From positions 1-64,000 of the forward strand of contig NW_027195392.1 of assembly GCF_038502225.1 (NCBI RefSeq): a stretch of 64,000 bases of DNA, written 5' to 3'. Below are positions 1 to 9,636 of the stretch, in pieces; the stretch's first letter is position 1, and each line of letters begins with the position of its first letter. Source of the DNA: Cherax quadricarinatus. Taxonomy: Eukaryota; Arthropoda; Malacostraca; Decapoda; Parastacidae. A program made the position numbers and the translations under genes. The notes under the pieces are model-generated. The model was not told where the DNA came from, ran no database searches, and saw only the letters and a list, made by a program, of their open reading frames with translations.

Positions 1-252
1 TATTTATCGGGGGTTGTGTGGTGTTGTTGTCTGCCTGACCTGGTCTGCTGACTCGGTCATTTTTAAAACACTGAGGGAAGTAAACGCCACCTACCTGGAG
101 TTTACCTGGAGAGAGTTCCGGGGGTCAACGCCCCCGCGGCCCGGTCTGTGACCAGGCCTCCTGGTGGATCAGAGCCTGATCAACCAGGCTGTTGCTGCTG
201 GCTGCACGCAAACCAACGTACGAGCCACAGCTCGGCTGATCCGGAACTGACT

Positions 253-2913
253 TTAGGTGCTTGTCCAGTGCCAGCTTGAAGACTGCCAGGGGTCTGTTGG
301 TCTGTGTGCTGGGAGGCAGTTGAACAGTCTTGGGCCCCTGACACTTATTGTATGGTCTCTTAACGTGCTAGTGACACCCCTACTTTTCATTGGGGGGATG
401 GTGCATCGTCTGCCAAGTCTTTTGCTTTCGTAGTGAGTGATTCTCGTGTGCAAGTTCGGTACTAGTCCCTCTAGGATTTTCCAGGTGTATATAATCATGT
501 ATCTCTCCCTCCTGCGTTCCAGGGAATACAGGTTTAGGAACCTCAAGCGCTCCCAATAATTGAGGTGTTTTATCTCTGTTATGCGCGCCGTGAAAGTTCT
601 CTGTACATTTTCTAGGTCGGCAATTTCACCTGCCTTGAAAGGTGCTGTTAGTGTGCAGCAATATTCCAGCCTAGATAGAACAAGTGACCTGAAGAGTGTC
701 ATCATGGGCTTGGCCTCCCTAGTTTTGAAGGTTCTCATTATCCATCCTGTCATTTTTCTAGCAGATGCGATTGATACAATGTTATGGTCCTTGAAGGTGA
801 GATCCTCCAACATGATCACTCCCAGGTCTTTGACGTTGGTGTTTCGCTCTATTTTGTGGCCAGAATTTGTTTTGTACTCTGATGAAGATTTAATTTCCTC
901 ATGTTTACCATATCTGAGTAATTGAAATTTCTCATCGTTGAACTTCATATTGTTTTCTGCAGCCCACTGAAAGATTTGGTTGATGTCCACCTGGAGCTTT
1001 GCAGTGTCTGCAATGGAAGACACTGTCATGCAGATTCGGGTGTCATCTGCAAAGGAAGACACGGTGCTGTGGCTGACATCCTTGTCTATGTCGGATATGA
1101 GGATGAGGAACAAGATGGGAGCGAGTACTGTGCCTTGTGGAACAGAGCTTTTCACCGTAGCTGCCTCGGACTTTACTCTGTTGAAGACTACTCTCTGTGT
1201 TCTGTTAGTGAGGAAATTATAGATCCATCGACCGACTTTTCCTGTTATTCCTTTAGCACGCATTTTGTGCGCTATTACGCCATGGTCACACTTGTCGAAG
1301 GCTTTTGCAAAGTCTGTATATATTACATCTGCATTCTTTTTGTCTTCTAGTGCATTTAGGACCTTGTCGTAGTGATCCAATAGTTGAGACAGACAAGAGC
1401 GACCTGTTCTAAACCCATGTTGCCCTGGGTTGTGTAACTGATGGGTTTCTAGATGGGTGGTGATCTTGCTTCTTAGGACCCTTTCAAAGATTTTTATGAT
1501 ATGGGATGTTAGTGCTATTGGTCTGTAGTTCTTTGCTGTTGCTTTACTGCCCCCTTTGTGGAGTGGGGCTATGTCTGTTGTTTTTAGTAACTGTGGGACG
1601 ACCCCCGTGTCCATGCTCCCTCTCCATAGGATGGAAAAGGCTCGTGATAGGGGCTTCTTGCAGTTCTTGATGAACACAGAGTTCCATGAGTCTGGCCCTG
1701 GGGCAGAGTGCATGGGCATGTCATTTATCGCCTGTTCGAAGTCATTTGGCGTCAGGATAACATCGGATAGGCTTGTGTTCATCAAATTTTGTGGCTCTCT
1801 CATAAAAAATTCATTTTGATCTTCGACTCTCAGTCTGGTTAGCGGCTTGCTAAAAACTGAGTCATATTGGGACTTGAGTAGTTCACTCATTTCCTTGCTG
1901 TCATCCGTGTAGGACCCATCTTGTTTAAGTAGGGGCCCAATACTGGACGTTGTTCTCGATTTTGATTTGGCATAGGAGAAGAAATACTTTGGGTTTCTTT
2001 CGATTTCATTTATGGCTTTTAGTTCTTCCCGCGATTCCTGACTCCTAAAGGATTCTTTTAGCTTAAGTTCGATGCTTGCTATTTCTCTGACCAGTGTCTC
2101 CCTACGCATTTCAGATATATTGACCTCTTTTAGCCGCTCTGTTATTCTTTTCCGTCGCCTGTAAAGGGAGTGCCTGTCTCTTTCTGTTTTACATCTACTC
2201 CTCCTTTTTCTTAGAGGAATAAGCCTTGTGCATACATCGAGTGCCACTGAGTTAATCTGTTCTAGGCATAAGTTGGGGTCTGTGTTGCTTAGTATATCTT
2301 CCCAGCTTATATCGGTTAGGACTTGGTTTACTTGGTCCCACTTTATGTTTTTGTTATTGAAGTTGAATTTGGTGAATGCTCCCTCATGACTAATCTCATT
2401 ATGTCGGTCTGGGGCTCCGCGCATACATGACTGAACCTCAATTATGTTGTGATCTGAGTATATTGTTTTTGATATGGTAACATTTCTTATCAGATCATCA
2501 TTGTTAGTGAAGATGAGGTCTAGTGTATTCTCCAGTCTAGTAGGCTCTATTATTTGCTGGTTTAAATTGAATTTTGTGCAGAGATTTAAAAGCTCGCGTG
2601 AGTGTGAGTTTTCATCAGAGCTGCCTCCTGGTGTTATTACTGCAACAATATTATTTGCTATATTCCTCCATTTTAGGTGCCTTAAGTTGAAATCCCCCAG
2701 GAGCAAGATGTTTGGTGCAGGAGCTGGAAGGTTTTCCAGACAGTGGTCAATTTTTAACAGCTGTTCCTGGAATTGCTGGGATGTTGCATCCGGAGGCTTG
2801 TAGACTACCACAATGACTAGGTTTTGGTTCTCGACCTTTACTGCTAAAACTTCCACTACATCATTTGAGGCATTTAGCAGTTCTGTGCAAACAAGTGACT
2901 CTGCAAGTGACAT
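253..2913 (-). CDS. LINE endonuclease/reverse transcriptase, partial
   Basis: This 886-codon frame encodes the LINE polyprotein that nicks target DNA and copies the element's RNA at the nick. The endonuclease is present only in its C-terminal half: LLLGDFN near residue 70 and SDHNIIE near residue 155. The reverse transcriptase follows with YRPIALTS, an AFDKCDHG block, the VPQGT motif and the catalytic FADDT (bases about 1042-1053). The apparent start codon is an artefact, since it sits at the join of a 40-bp tandem duplication with a stop codon immediately upstream. Near base 301 a net 10-base loss relative to the copy at 13.3 kb shifts the frame, replacing the usual last ~60 residues with an unrelated tail. 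The copy is therefore probably dead. Confidence 0.85.
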   Translation of the reverse strand: MSLAESLVCTELLNASNDVVEVLAVKVENQNLVIVVVYKPPDATSQQFQEQLLKIDHCLENLPAPAPNILLLGDFNLRHLKWRNIANNIVAVITPGGSSDENSHSRELLNLCTKFNLNQQIIEPTRLENTLDLIFTNNDDLIRNVTISKTIYSDHNIIEVQSCMRGAPDRHNEISHEGAFTKFNFNNKNIKWDQVNQVLTDISWEDILSNTDPNLCLEQINSVALDVCTRLIPLRKRRSRCKTERDRHSLYRRRKRITERLKEVNISEMRRETLVREIASIELKLKESFRSQESREELKAINEIERNPKYFFSYAKSKSRTTSSIGPLLKQDGSYTDDSKEMSELLKSQYDSVFSKPLTRLRVEDQNEFFMREPQNLMNTSLSDVILTPNDFEQAINDMPMHSAPGPDSWNSVFIKNCKKPLSRAFSILWRGSMDTGVVPQLLKTTDIAPLHKGGSKATAKNYRPIALTSHIIKIFERVLRSKITTHLETHQLHNPGQHGFRTGRSCLSQLLDHYDKVLNALEDKKNADVIYTDFAKAFDKCDHGVIAHKMRAKGITGKVGRWIYNFLTNRTQRVVFNRVKSEAATVKSSVPQGTVLAPILFLILISDIDKDVSHSTVSSFADDTRICMTVSSIADTAKLQVDINQIFQWAAENNMKFNDEKFQLLRYGKHEEIKSSSEYKTNSGHKIERNTNVKDLGVIMLEDLTFKDHNIVSIASARKMTGWIMRTFKTREAKPMMTLFRSLVLSRLEYCCTLTAPFKAGEIADLENVQRTFTARITEIKHLNYWERLRFLNLYSLERRRERYMIIYTWKILEGLVPNLHTRITHYESKRLGRRCTIPPMKSRGVTSTLRDHTISVRGPRLFNCLPAHRPTDPWQSSSWHWTST

Positions 2914-2950
2914 TTAGCAGTTCTGTGCAAACAAGTGACTCTGCAAGTGA
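2871..2950. repeat. Perfect 40-bp tandem duplication at LINE 5' edge
   Basis: Bases 2871-2910 and 2911-2950 are identical. Forty is not a multiple of three, so the duplication breaks the LINE frame, creates an in-frame stop just upstream and supplies the apparent first methionine. It coincides with the truncation point and may have arisen during integration. Confidence 0.9.
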
Positions 2951-3640
2951 CTTTCCTTGAGTTTATAGATATATTTGGCGTTTTCTGCTATAATTCTCTC
3001 ACTGTGCACTGGTCAGCTGAATATAGGTCAGCTACTAAAACATTAACCTTGACTGTTTAACCATTCACTTCTTTCCCACGACTGGCACTGAGGGATAACC
3101 GTCCTATAACTTTGGAGTTTTGTACTGTTGATTTGATGATGTCTCCTGTGTTTCCCTCTCGTTAGCACTGGTACAGGTGATATGATGGTGGTACAGATAT
3201 GATGCTACTGTCAACAGATGAATGTCAGTAAAGATGAGAGCTTCACTTCGCTAGTTGTACGTCTGGCAGTAGCTGGTGTTTGGATGCTGGTCAGCCATGT
3301 TTAAATGCTCAATTTTTTCCCTCATTTGGCACTGAGGAAAAAAGTCCTACAGACCTGTCATTTTCTTGGAGTTTTGTTGATCAGTTTTCTGCCATGTTGT
3401 CTTCCTGTTAAACACTGGTGCAGTTGATATGGAGGTCAGTTATTTCATTGTAGTGGAAAACGTCTCGTGTCTTATTCACGTCTTGCAGCAGGTCTGGTAC
3501 TTGAATGCCGGTCCCTCTTTTGTCATATTTAGTCCATTTCGTTGTCGTCACCATCAGTTTTTATGTCACTATAGGTTCCTTGCATTTTGTTGCAGCATAC
3601 TTGCAATTTGGCCTTCACTGGAGTTTGGATAGGCCCAGGG
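2951..3640. repeat. Diverged direct repeats of unknown family (~240 bp unit)
   Basis: About 3066-3310 and 3312-3545 are two old copies of one unit. Both contain the order CCC..TGGCACTGAGG, GGAGTTTTGT, a C/T-rich stretch, CACTGGT.CAG.TGATATG and GGATGC/GAATGC.GGTC. Many substitutions and small indels separate them. I find no protein-coding signal and cannot name the family. Confidence 0.5.
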
Positions 3641-5353
3641 GACGGCAAGATATAGAAGCAGCCTTGTTGCTGCTTGCTGTGGCTGCGGCAGCTGACTGCG
3701 GCTGCGGCTGCGGCAGTCTCTCTCTCGTAGGAACAGGGCAGAGAACACAAAATAAAAACATGTATATACATATAGACATGGAAAAAAAACTTCCTACAGG
3801 GAGGGAAGAAAAAAAACATGTGAGGTGTGCTAAACATCGTGGTCATAGGCAGTGAGCGTCGATGGGCATCACTGCATGCCTTCCTGAATCTTGACAGATA
3901 CTGCAACACAGGAGACATCATTGCGGCTGAGCTGTGACATAACAGGGTACGGTCTCCTCTGGAACGGTGAAGCAGTCATTGTACGAGTTGCTGCAGGTTT
4001 CACTCAACCTGGGGCACAACATGCTGGTGCCCTCGAGTGAGGTGTCGACATAACTCGGCAACTGGGCAGGACTTCCGGCAAGCGACTCAGGACACTTCTC
4101 GACTGGTACTGTCACTGTGCTGTCACTGCCGGCGAGCGTGGAGCGAGCTGTGGCAGAGACGACTAGGCAAAACATCTGGGAGTCGTAACATCATACACCA
4201 GACTGCAGTGAGCGAGCTCGCAGTCAAAGTAATATCTTCTTTGTGCAGGCTGCTCACTGAAGCTTGTGACACGCAGCTGACACAGCACCTGCTGACAGTG
4301 GCTAACTGCGGCTTGGTGAGTGTCATTCTCTCAGCAGTTGGAGTTATAGCAGAGGTTAGTCTAAGCGTCCCCAGACTTGTTTCTCTACATATAACTGCAC
4401 TCTGACGGTCTGGAGGTGAAGTGAAACAAATCTCGATGGGAATCGTAGCAGGTACGATTCTGCAGAACATCACGAGCGACGAGCATAAAAGCTTTCTGTA
4501 CAAGAGGGCTCGGTCACTCGGGGGCTGAGTAAATCAGCTGTCAAAGGCACTGGTCACATCGGGTGACTTAGAACAGTGGTGCTACTCAGGTCTGGCTCAG
4601 ACCTCACTAGACACACGGAAACTTTAAACACCCGTGGTACATGTAGTACAACATGGCTTAAACTAGCAAATGATGCTTTTCTGTGCTTACACTAACATGT
4701 GAGAACACTAACTTAGAGGAATTATTTTACACGACATATATCTTCTCTCAGTCTTCTCGACAATACTGAAATAATTACAGAACACTCGATGGTGACATCA
4801 TGTGATGTCAGGCATGATGTCGCGAGGTGACGTCAGCAGCACTGTGACATCAGCAGACATCGTGAGGTCATGAAGTCGGGCAGCATCATCGGTGATGTCA
4901 ATGTGATGCGGGCAGCAGACCACAGCATGTGGCCTAGGACATCTGGTAACTCACGCGGCTTCGTAGGTCTACCTGACATCGCCCGCACCCACATGGCGTC
5001 GGGATCCACGTGGCGTCATGATCTACATGGCTTCGAGTGGCCTCGGGCACTCAGATACACAGCTCTGGCAATGAATTCAAATGAAAAACAACAGAAAACA
5101 CAGCAGAGGGAGTGAGTAGTGGTGAGTGGTGTATGGTAGCCAGGTGAGGTGTGAGAGTACAGCAGGGCGACGCAAGGAGTGGCCACTTCCTCCTCCAACA
5201 AACACGTGGAGAACTCACACTGGATGCAGAAATCGCCACAAAACTCACCTCTGGCTTGCTGAAACAGCTATGCTGAGCTGAACAACAACAGCAACATACA
5301 AGTGACGCTGAACACATGACTTGAGAAACAGCGTGGGACACTGTAGCATGGAG
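3641..5353. other. Unassigned non-coding stretch
   Basis: No convincing gene. 3655-3715 is a GCTGCG-rich simple stretch. 3770-3820 is A-rich. 4795-4915 is dense in TGACATCA/TGATGTCA words and holds one exact CRE-type palindrome TGACGTCA (4828-4835). The short open frames on both strands have no recognisable domains. It could be the long leader of an old LTR element on the minus strand (see 5354-5372), but this is not demonstrated. Confidence 0.4.
4795..4915. promoter_or_regulatory. Cluster of TGACATCA-like palindromic words
   Basis: Within about 120 bp there are repeated near-copies of TGACATCA/TGATGTCA in both orientations and one perfect TGACGTCA. That octamer is the bZIP (CREB/ATF) consensus. 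The cluster could equally be a degraded inverted microsatellite. No adjacent gene supports a role. Confidence 0.25.
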
Positions 5354-5372
5354 TCACTGGGACGCCACTTAC
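5354..5372 (-). other. Possible LTR-retrotransposon primer binding site
   Basis: On the minus strand this reads TGGCGTCCCAGTGACTCC. The leading TGG is what complementarity to a tRNA CCA end would give, and the resemblance to retroviral-type sites stops there. If real, an LTR would lie at higher coordinates (5373 to perhaps 5865) and the leader at lower ones. No matching second LTR is seen. Confidence 0.2.
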
Positions 5373-5865
5373 AATTCTCAAAGAAATTCGGTAAATTTCG
5401 GCTGGATCCTGCTTTTACCTGTGTCTGGATGCTCCAACGTGCAGACACGACATCAGGATAACTCGTTGAGAGATGGATGTTTGTTGTGTAGGGGGATGAA
5501 GTGAACAACTTAATTCCTTCCTTCCTCTCTCTGGGCAAACACACTGCTGCAACCACCGCTTTCCACCATTTATAAAAGAATTATTTAGTGTTCTGGTAGC
5601 TGGGAGTAAATGATGCATCTTCGGGGGCTTCTTACTTTATTGTTAAGTCGTGGTGGGTACACAGGCTTGTGTGTTGTGCCCATGGCCCGGGAGGGCCATT
5701 CCACGAGAGAGAGCTAGGAGTAGGCCTTGTGTCTTCCTGCTAGGCCACTGTGTGAGTGAGAGTGAGGCAAGGGCAGGCAGGCTACAGAGGGCAGCACCTT
5801 AGTGCCGTGAAATATGAACTAAGCTGGCAGACAGCATGGGCTGCCTGTGCAGACAGTACAGGCTG
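5373..5865. other. Unassigned stretch, possible solo LTR remnant
   Basis: No reading frame with recognisable content. It includes a GC-rich part (5680-5720) and a low-complexity GCAGGCAG/ACAGACAG stretch (5775-5865). It could be LTR sequence belonging to the possible primer site at 5354-5372, but this is only inference. Confidence 0.25.
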
Positions 5866-6062
5866 TCTAAAGACTTGAGTCCTGGAGATGGGAAGTACAG
5901 TGCCTGCACTCTGAAGGAGGGGTGTTAATGTTGCAGTTTAAAAACTGTAGTGTAAAGCACCCTTCAGGCAAGGCAGTGATGGAGTGAATGATGGTGAAAG
6001 TTTTTCTTTTTCGGGCCACCCTGCCTTGGTGAGAATCGGCCAGTGTGATAATAAAAAAAATA
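5866..6062 (+). mobile_element. SINE-like / non-LTR 3' tail
   Basis: The segment ends in TGATAATAAAAAAAATAA, an A-rich tail of the kind left by target-primed reverse transcription. It is preceded by a TTTTTCGGGCCACCCTGCC block that I recall as very abundant in decapod genomes. No A/B boxes of a Pol III promoter are obvious, so it may be the 3' end of an RTE-like LINE rather than a complete SINE. Confidence 0.55.
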
Positions 6063-6096
6063 AACCTTAGATAAATTAGACACATGTGCAACTCCT

Positions 6097-6152
6097 GGGT
6101 AGCTTTATTGAGGAAACGTTTCGCCACACGGTTGCTTCATCAGTCCATACCA
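6097..6152 (-). ncRNA. Hammerhead ribozyme, family R1, core intact
   Basis: Read on the minus strand, the core CUGAUGA (6137-6143) is followed by one extra A, stem II GCAAC/GUGGC closed by CGU with one A.G mismatch, then GAAAC. Stem III is minimal (A-U, C-G, no loop). The cleavage position would be after 6115. Stem I pairs GGA with UCC next to the core and GGUA with UACC distally. Type I hammerheads with tiny stem III, active mainly as dimers, are known from Penelope-like elements. An extra A after the first core block has precedent in a viroid hammerhead. Confidence 0.82.
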
Positions 6153-6264
6153 AGGAGAATCTTGAATAACAGGAGGAGAATGAGGTAATCAGTCCCTCAA
6201 CCTTAAGTCGATGAGGTCAGTCAATCAATCTTGAATAGAATACGGCATATGGGCGGGGAAGGAG

Positions 6265-6271
6265 CTTATAA
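6265..6271 (-). promoter_or_regulatory. TATA-like element of retrozyme R1
   Basis: The minus strand reads TTTATAAGCTCC here, about 115-150 bp upstream of the hammerhead at 6097-6152. The 429-bp family at 42.7 kb has the equivalent CTATAAAAAGCTCC at the same relative place, so the match in position supports a Pol II-type promoter. Confidence 0.5.
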
Positions 6272-6468
6272 ACCGTAGGCAGAAGAGGTGCAGCAGTCGT
6301 AGGTGGTGTCATATTTGTCCAATGTGGAAGTAGGTCGTGCCCAAGGGTTAGGCAAGCGAAGAATTCCCAAGTATTAAGATCCCAAGAAGTTGCGGTGTCT
6401 GACACAATTGTAGATCAATGGTTCAGAGAACCGACATGTTGATAAATTAGACATATGTGCAACTCCTG

Positions 6469-6522
6469 GGTATCTTTATTGAGGAAACGTTTTGCCACAC
6501 AGTGGCTTCATCAGTCCATACC
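6469..6522 (-). ncRNA. Hammerhead ribozyme, family R1, catalytically damaged copy
   Basis: Same architecture as 6097-6152, with a perfect stem II (GCCAC/GUGGC). The second core block reads AAAAC instead of GAAAC, because base 6493 is T where the sister copy has C at 6122. That residue is the invariant G12, the presumed general base, so self-cleavage should be lost in this monomer. Confidence 0.8.
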
Positions 6523-6694
6523 AAGGAGAATCTTGAATAACAGGAAGAGAATGAGGTAATCAGTCCCTCAACCTTGAGTCGATGTGGTCAGTTGGACTGA
6601 CCACATCGTGGTCATGTGTCTAATTTATCTACATGTCGGTTCTCTGAACCATTCATCTACAACATAAATCTTAAAATTTACTAACTTAAACCTG

Positions 6695-6978
6695 CTGCTG
6701 CCTGACCACCTAACACCTGCTGCTGCTGCTTCACCACCTAACACCTGCTGCTGCTGCTGCTTCACCACTTAATACCTGCTGCTGCTTCTTCACCACCTAA
6801 CACCTGCTGCTGCTGCTGTTTCACCACTTAACACCTGCTGCTGCTGCCTCACCAACACACCTGCTGCTGCCTCACCACCTAACACCTGCTGCTGCCTCAC
6901 CACCTAACAAGTGGTACTGCCTGAGCACCTAACACCTGCTGCTCCCTGAACAACTAACACTTGCTGCTGCATGAGTAA
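6695..6978. repeat. Minisatellite with CTG-rich core
   Basis: Units of about 25-32 bp built from CACCTAACACCTGCTGCTGC with variable numbers of CTG triplets. Length variation between units is mainly in the CTG run. Confidence 0.85.
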
Positions 6979-7195
6979 CTAACACCTGACACACTCAACA
7001 CCTGAGCAGCTAACACAGTCAACAACTGAGCAACTAGCACAGTCAACACCTGAGCAGGTAACAGTCAACTGCTGAGAAGATAACACAGTCAACAGCTGAG
7101 CAGGTAACACAGTCAACACCAGAGCGGGTAACACAGTCAATAGCTGAGCAGGTAACACAGTCAACACCTGAGAAAGTAATACAGTCAACAAGACA
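6979..7195. repeat. Minisatellite, ~28-30 bp unit
   Basis: Tandem units of the form GGTAACACAGTCAACACCTG with AGCA spacers. Several units differ by one or two bases. The array abuts the CTG-rich minisatellite and ends just before the first macrosatellite unit. Confidence 0.8.
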
Positions 7196-7226
7196 CAGAT
7201 ATGATCATGTCTGGCGCCTTAATACA

Positions 7227-7457
7227 CTATATTTCATGGGTCAAACTCTCTATATGTATCATCTAGCACATGAATGTTGTATTGTAATAAAGGTAGGTGT
7301 TACTCACCTGTGTTAGACACCACAGGTGTTATTCACCTGCGTTAGACACCACAAACACTGTTTATTGTTCACTTTATCACACTCACATACCAAAAACACA
7401 AGTTATTCTTTGATGGGTTTATAAGAGTCACTGACAACTTACTCAGTATCGAATCCG
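7227..7457 (+). repeat. Linker A1
   Basis: Begins TATATTTCATGGGTC and recurs at 12267, 19228 and 25322. It holds two copies of a ~29-bp subrepeat (GGTGTTACTCACCTG then GTTAGACACC); units 3 and 4 have three. A conserved GGGTTTATAAGAG (about 7417-7430) resembles a TATA box, but no transcript is evident. Confidence 0.8.
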
Positions 7458-7793
7458 ACTTCCCGATGTTCCACTCTGGCTTTCAGACGTTTCACTCCGG
7501 CTTCCTGATGTTCCACTCCAGCTTCCCGATATTCCACTCTGGCTTCCCGACGTTCCACTCCAGCTTCCAAATGTTCCACTCCGGCTTCCTGATGTTCCAC
7601 TCCGGCTTCCCGATGTTCAATTCAGGCTTCCTGATATGCCACTACGGCTTCCTGATGTTTCACTAAGCCTTCCCGATGTACCACTCTAGCTTCGAAATCT
7701 TTCACTCCGGCATCCCGATGTTCCACTCCGGCTTCCTGATATGCCACTCCGGCTTCCTGATGTTCCACTCCGGAGTCTACATGTTCCACTCCG
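7458..7793. repeat. B array 1, 21-bp minisatellite
   Basis: About 16 units of GTTCCACTCCGG followed by CTTCCTGAT or CTTCCCGAT. The period is seven codons, which explains the apparent heptapeptide frames on either strand. I treat these as non-coding. Later units have only 8-9 monomers. Confidence 0.9.
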
Positions 7794-7880
7794 CTCAATA
7801 TTTCTTGCTCAAAGCAGAACTATCAAAGGAAAGAAGCAACAAGAGTGAGTTTCTTGGTTGTTGTTCTCATTGTTAAGGTT

Positions 7881-9450
7881 GGTGAGAGGTAGAGTAGCAC
7901 AGTGTCTGGGCCACCACTCTCCAGCTGGTCAGTGTGCGGTGGTGCAGCATAGTGTCCAGCTTGCCACTCTCCAGCTGGTCAGTGTGCTGTGGTGCAGTAT
8001 AGTGTGGCCCACCACTCTCCAGCTGGTGAGTGAGAGGAGGTGCAGTATACTGTCTGGCCCACCACTCACCAGCTGGTCAGTGTGCAGTGGTGCAGTATAG
8101 TGTCTGGCCCACCACTCTCCAGCTGGTCAGTGAGAGGTGGTGCAGTATAGTGTCCGGCCCACCACTCTCCAGCTGGTCAGTGAGAGGTGGTGCAGTATAG
8201 TGTCTGGCCCACCACTCTCCAGCTGGTCAGTGAGAGGTGGTGCAGTATAGTGTCCGGCCCACCACTCACCAGCTGCTCAGTGAGAGGTGGTGCAGTATAG
8301 TGTCCGGCCCACCACTCTCCAGCTGGTCAGTGAGAGGTGGTTCAGTATAGTGTCCAGCCCACCACTCTTCAGCTGGTCAGTGAGAGGTGGTGCAGTATAG
8401 TGTCCAGTCCACCACTCTCCAGCTGGTCAGTGAGAGGAAGTGCAGTATAGTGTCTGGCCAAAAACTCTCCAGCTGATCAGTGAGAGGTGATGCAGTAGAG
8501 TGTCTGGACCACCACTCACCAGCTGGTTAGTTAGAGGTGGTGCAGTATAGTGTCCGGCTCACCATTCACCAGCTGGTCAGTGAGAGGTGGTGCAGTATGG
8601 TGTCTGGCCCACCACTCACACGCTGGTCAATGAGAGGTGGTGGAGTATAGTGTCCGGCCTACCACTGTCCTGCTGGTCAGTGAGAGGTGGTGCAGTATAT
8701 TGTCCGGCCCACTACACTCCAGCTGGTCATTGAGAGGTAGTGCAGTATAGTGTCCGGCCCACCACTCTCCAGCTGGTAAATGAAAGGTGGTGCAGTATAG
8801 TGTCCAGCCCAACACTCTACAGCTGGTCAGTGAGAGGTGGTGCAGTACAGTGTCCACCCCACCACTCTCCAGCTGGTCAGCGAGAGGTGGTGCAGTATAG
8901 TGTCCGGCCCACCACTCTTCAGCTGGTCAGTGAGAGGTGGTGCAGCATAGTGTCCGGCCCACTACTCTCCAGCTGGTCATTGAGAGGTGGTGCAGTATAG
9001 TGTCCAGTCGACCACTCTCCAGCTAGTCAGTGAGAGGAAGTGCAGTATAGTGTCTGGCCAAAAACTCTCCAGCTGATCAGTGAGAGGTGGTGCAGTATAG
9101 TGTCTGGCCCGCCACTCTCCAGCTGGTCAGTGAGAGGTGGTGCAGTATAGTGTCCGGCCCACCACTCACCAGCTGGTCAGTGAGAAGTGATGCAGCATAG
9201 TGTCTGGCCCACCACTCTCCAGCTGGTCAGTGAGAGGTGGTGCAGTATAGTGTCTGGCCCACCACTCACCAGCTGGTCAGTGACAGGTGGTGCAGTATAG
9301 TGTCCAGCCCACCACTCTCCAGTTGGTCAGTGAGAAGTGGTGCAGTATAGTGTCCGGCCCACCATTCACCAGCTGGTCAGTGAGAGGTGGGGCAGTATAG
9401 TGTCCAGCCCACCAGCCACCAGCTGGTCAGTGAGAGGTGGTGCAGTATAG
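7881..9450. repeat. D array 1, 50-bp minisatellite
   Basis: About 31 monomers containing CCAGCTGGTCAGTGAGAGG and TGGTGCAGTATAGTGTC. Each has the palindrome CCAGCTGG (a CAGCTG E-box word) inside a longer imperfect dyad, ACCACTCTC against GAGAGGTGGT, so each monomer can form a hairpin. The period is not a multiple of three. Confidence 0.93.
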
Positions 9451-9636
9451 TGTCCAACAACAAGCGTGTGGTATCGTGCCTCGTTGTTCTCCGTGTTTTC
9501 TCGTGTTTTCACGGTCGCTCTTAAGTGCTAGAACTTTAATTTGTGCCATCAGTCTTATACGATACATCCATCTAGCACTTGGAGCCAATCTTGGGGAGAA
9601 AATAGTATACACTGAGTCATAAAGGAAGATTAGTGT
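9451..9636 (+). repeat. Linker E1 with 10-bp inverted repeat
   Basis: Conserved linker between D and F, recurring at 15741, 21611, 37611 and 47211. AAGTGCTAGA (9523-9532) and TCTAGCACTT (9571-9580) are perfect inverted copies around a 38-bp loop. In units 4 and 5 the left arm has drifted to CTTGCTAGA. Confidence 0.82.

Larger units (their letters stand above)
95..2950 (-). mobile_element. LINE family L1x, copy 1 (5'-truncated non-LTR retrotransposon)
   Basis: A non-LTR retrotransposon lies on the minus strand with its 3' end near base 95. The 3' tail carries a short repeated CAGGTAAACTC-type motif and a conserved untranslated segment that recurs at 14,380-14,542 and 24,920-25,063, so these are three copies of one family. 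The coding part holds the end of an apurinic-type endonuclease and a full reverse transcriptase. The 5' end stops at about 2950, as expected for incomplete target-primed reverse transcription. RT sequence suggests the CR1/Jockey assemblage, but the clade cannot be fixed by eye. Bases 1-94 beyond the 3' end show nothing I recognise. Confidence 0.88.
6063..6660 (-). mobile_element. Penelope-like terminal repeat / retrozyme, family R1 (~371 bp monomer)
   Basis: Two direct copies of one unit, offset by 371-372 bp, begin at about 6068 and 6439 (shared GATAAATTAGACA and the hammerhead block). A short inverted piece at 6603-6660 is the reverse complement of 6404-6445. Tandem terminal repeats with a partial inverted copy and an internal hammerhead ribozyme are typical of Penelope-like elements and their non-autonomous retrozyme derivatives. 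No reverse transcriptase or GIY-YIG frame is present, so the copy is non-autonomous or a remnant. Confidence 0.8.

Noticed and set aside
3529..3921. 130-aa minus-strand frame
   Set aside because: It spans low-complexity A-rich and GCTGCG-rich stretches, has no domain, and overlaps an equally long frame on the other strand.
7466..7876. Heptapeptide repeat protein (FHSGFLM-like) in B array
   Set aside because: The 21-bp period gives seven codons per unit by arithmetic. The frame is closed by stops in units 2-4 and lies inside satellite.
8740..9000. Short frames in D and F arrays
   Set aside because: The 50- and 35-bp periods rotate through all three frames. The predicted peptides are mosaics of satellite translation.
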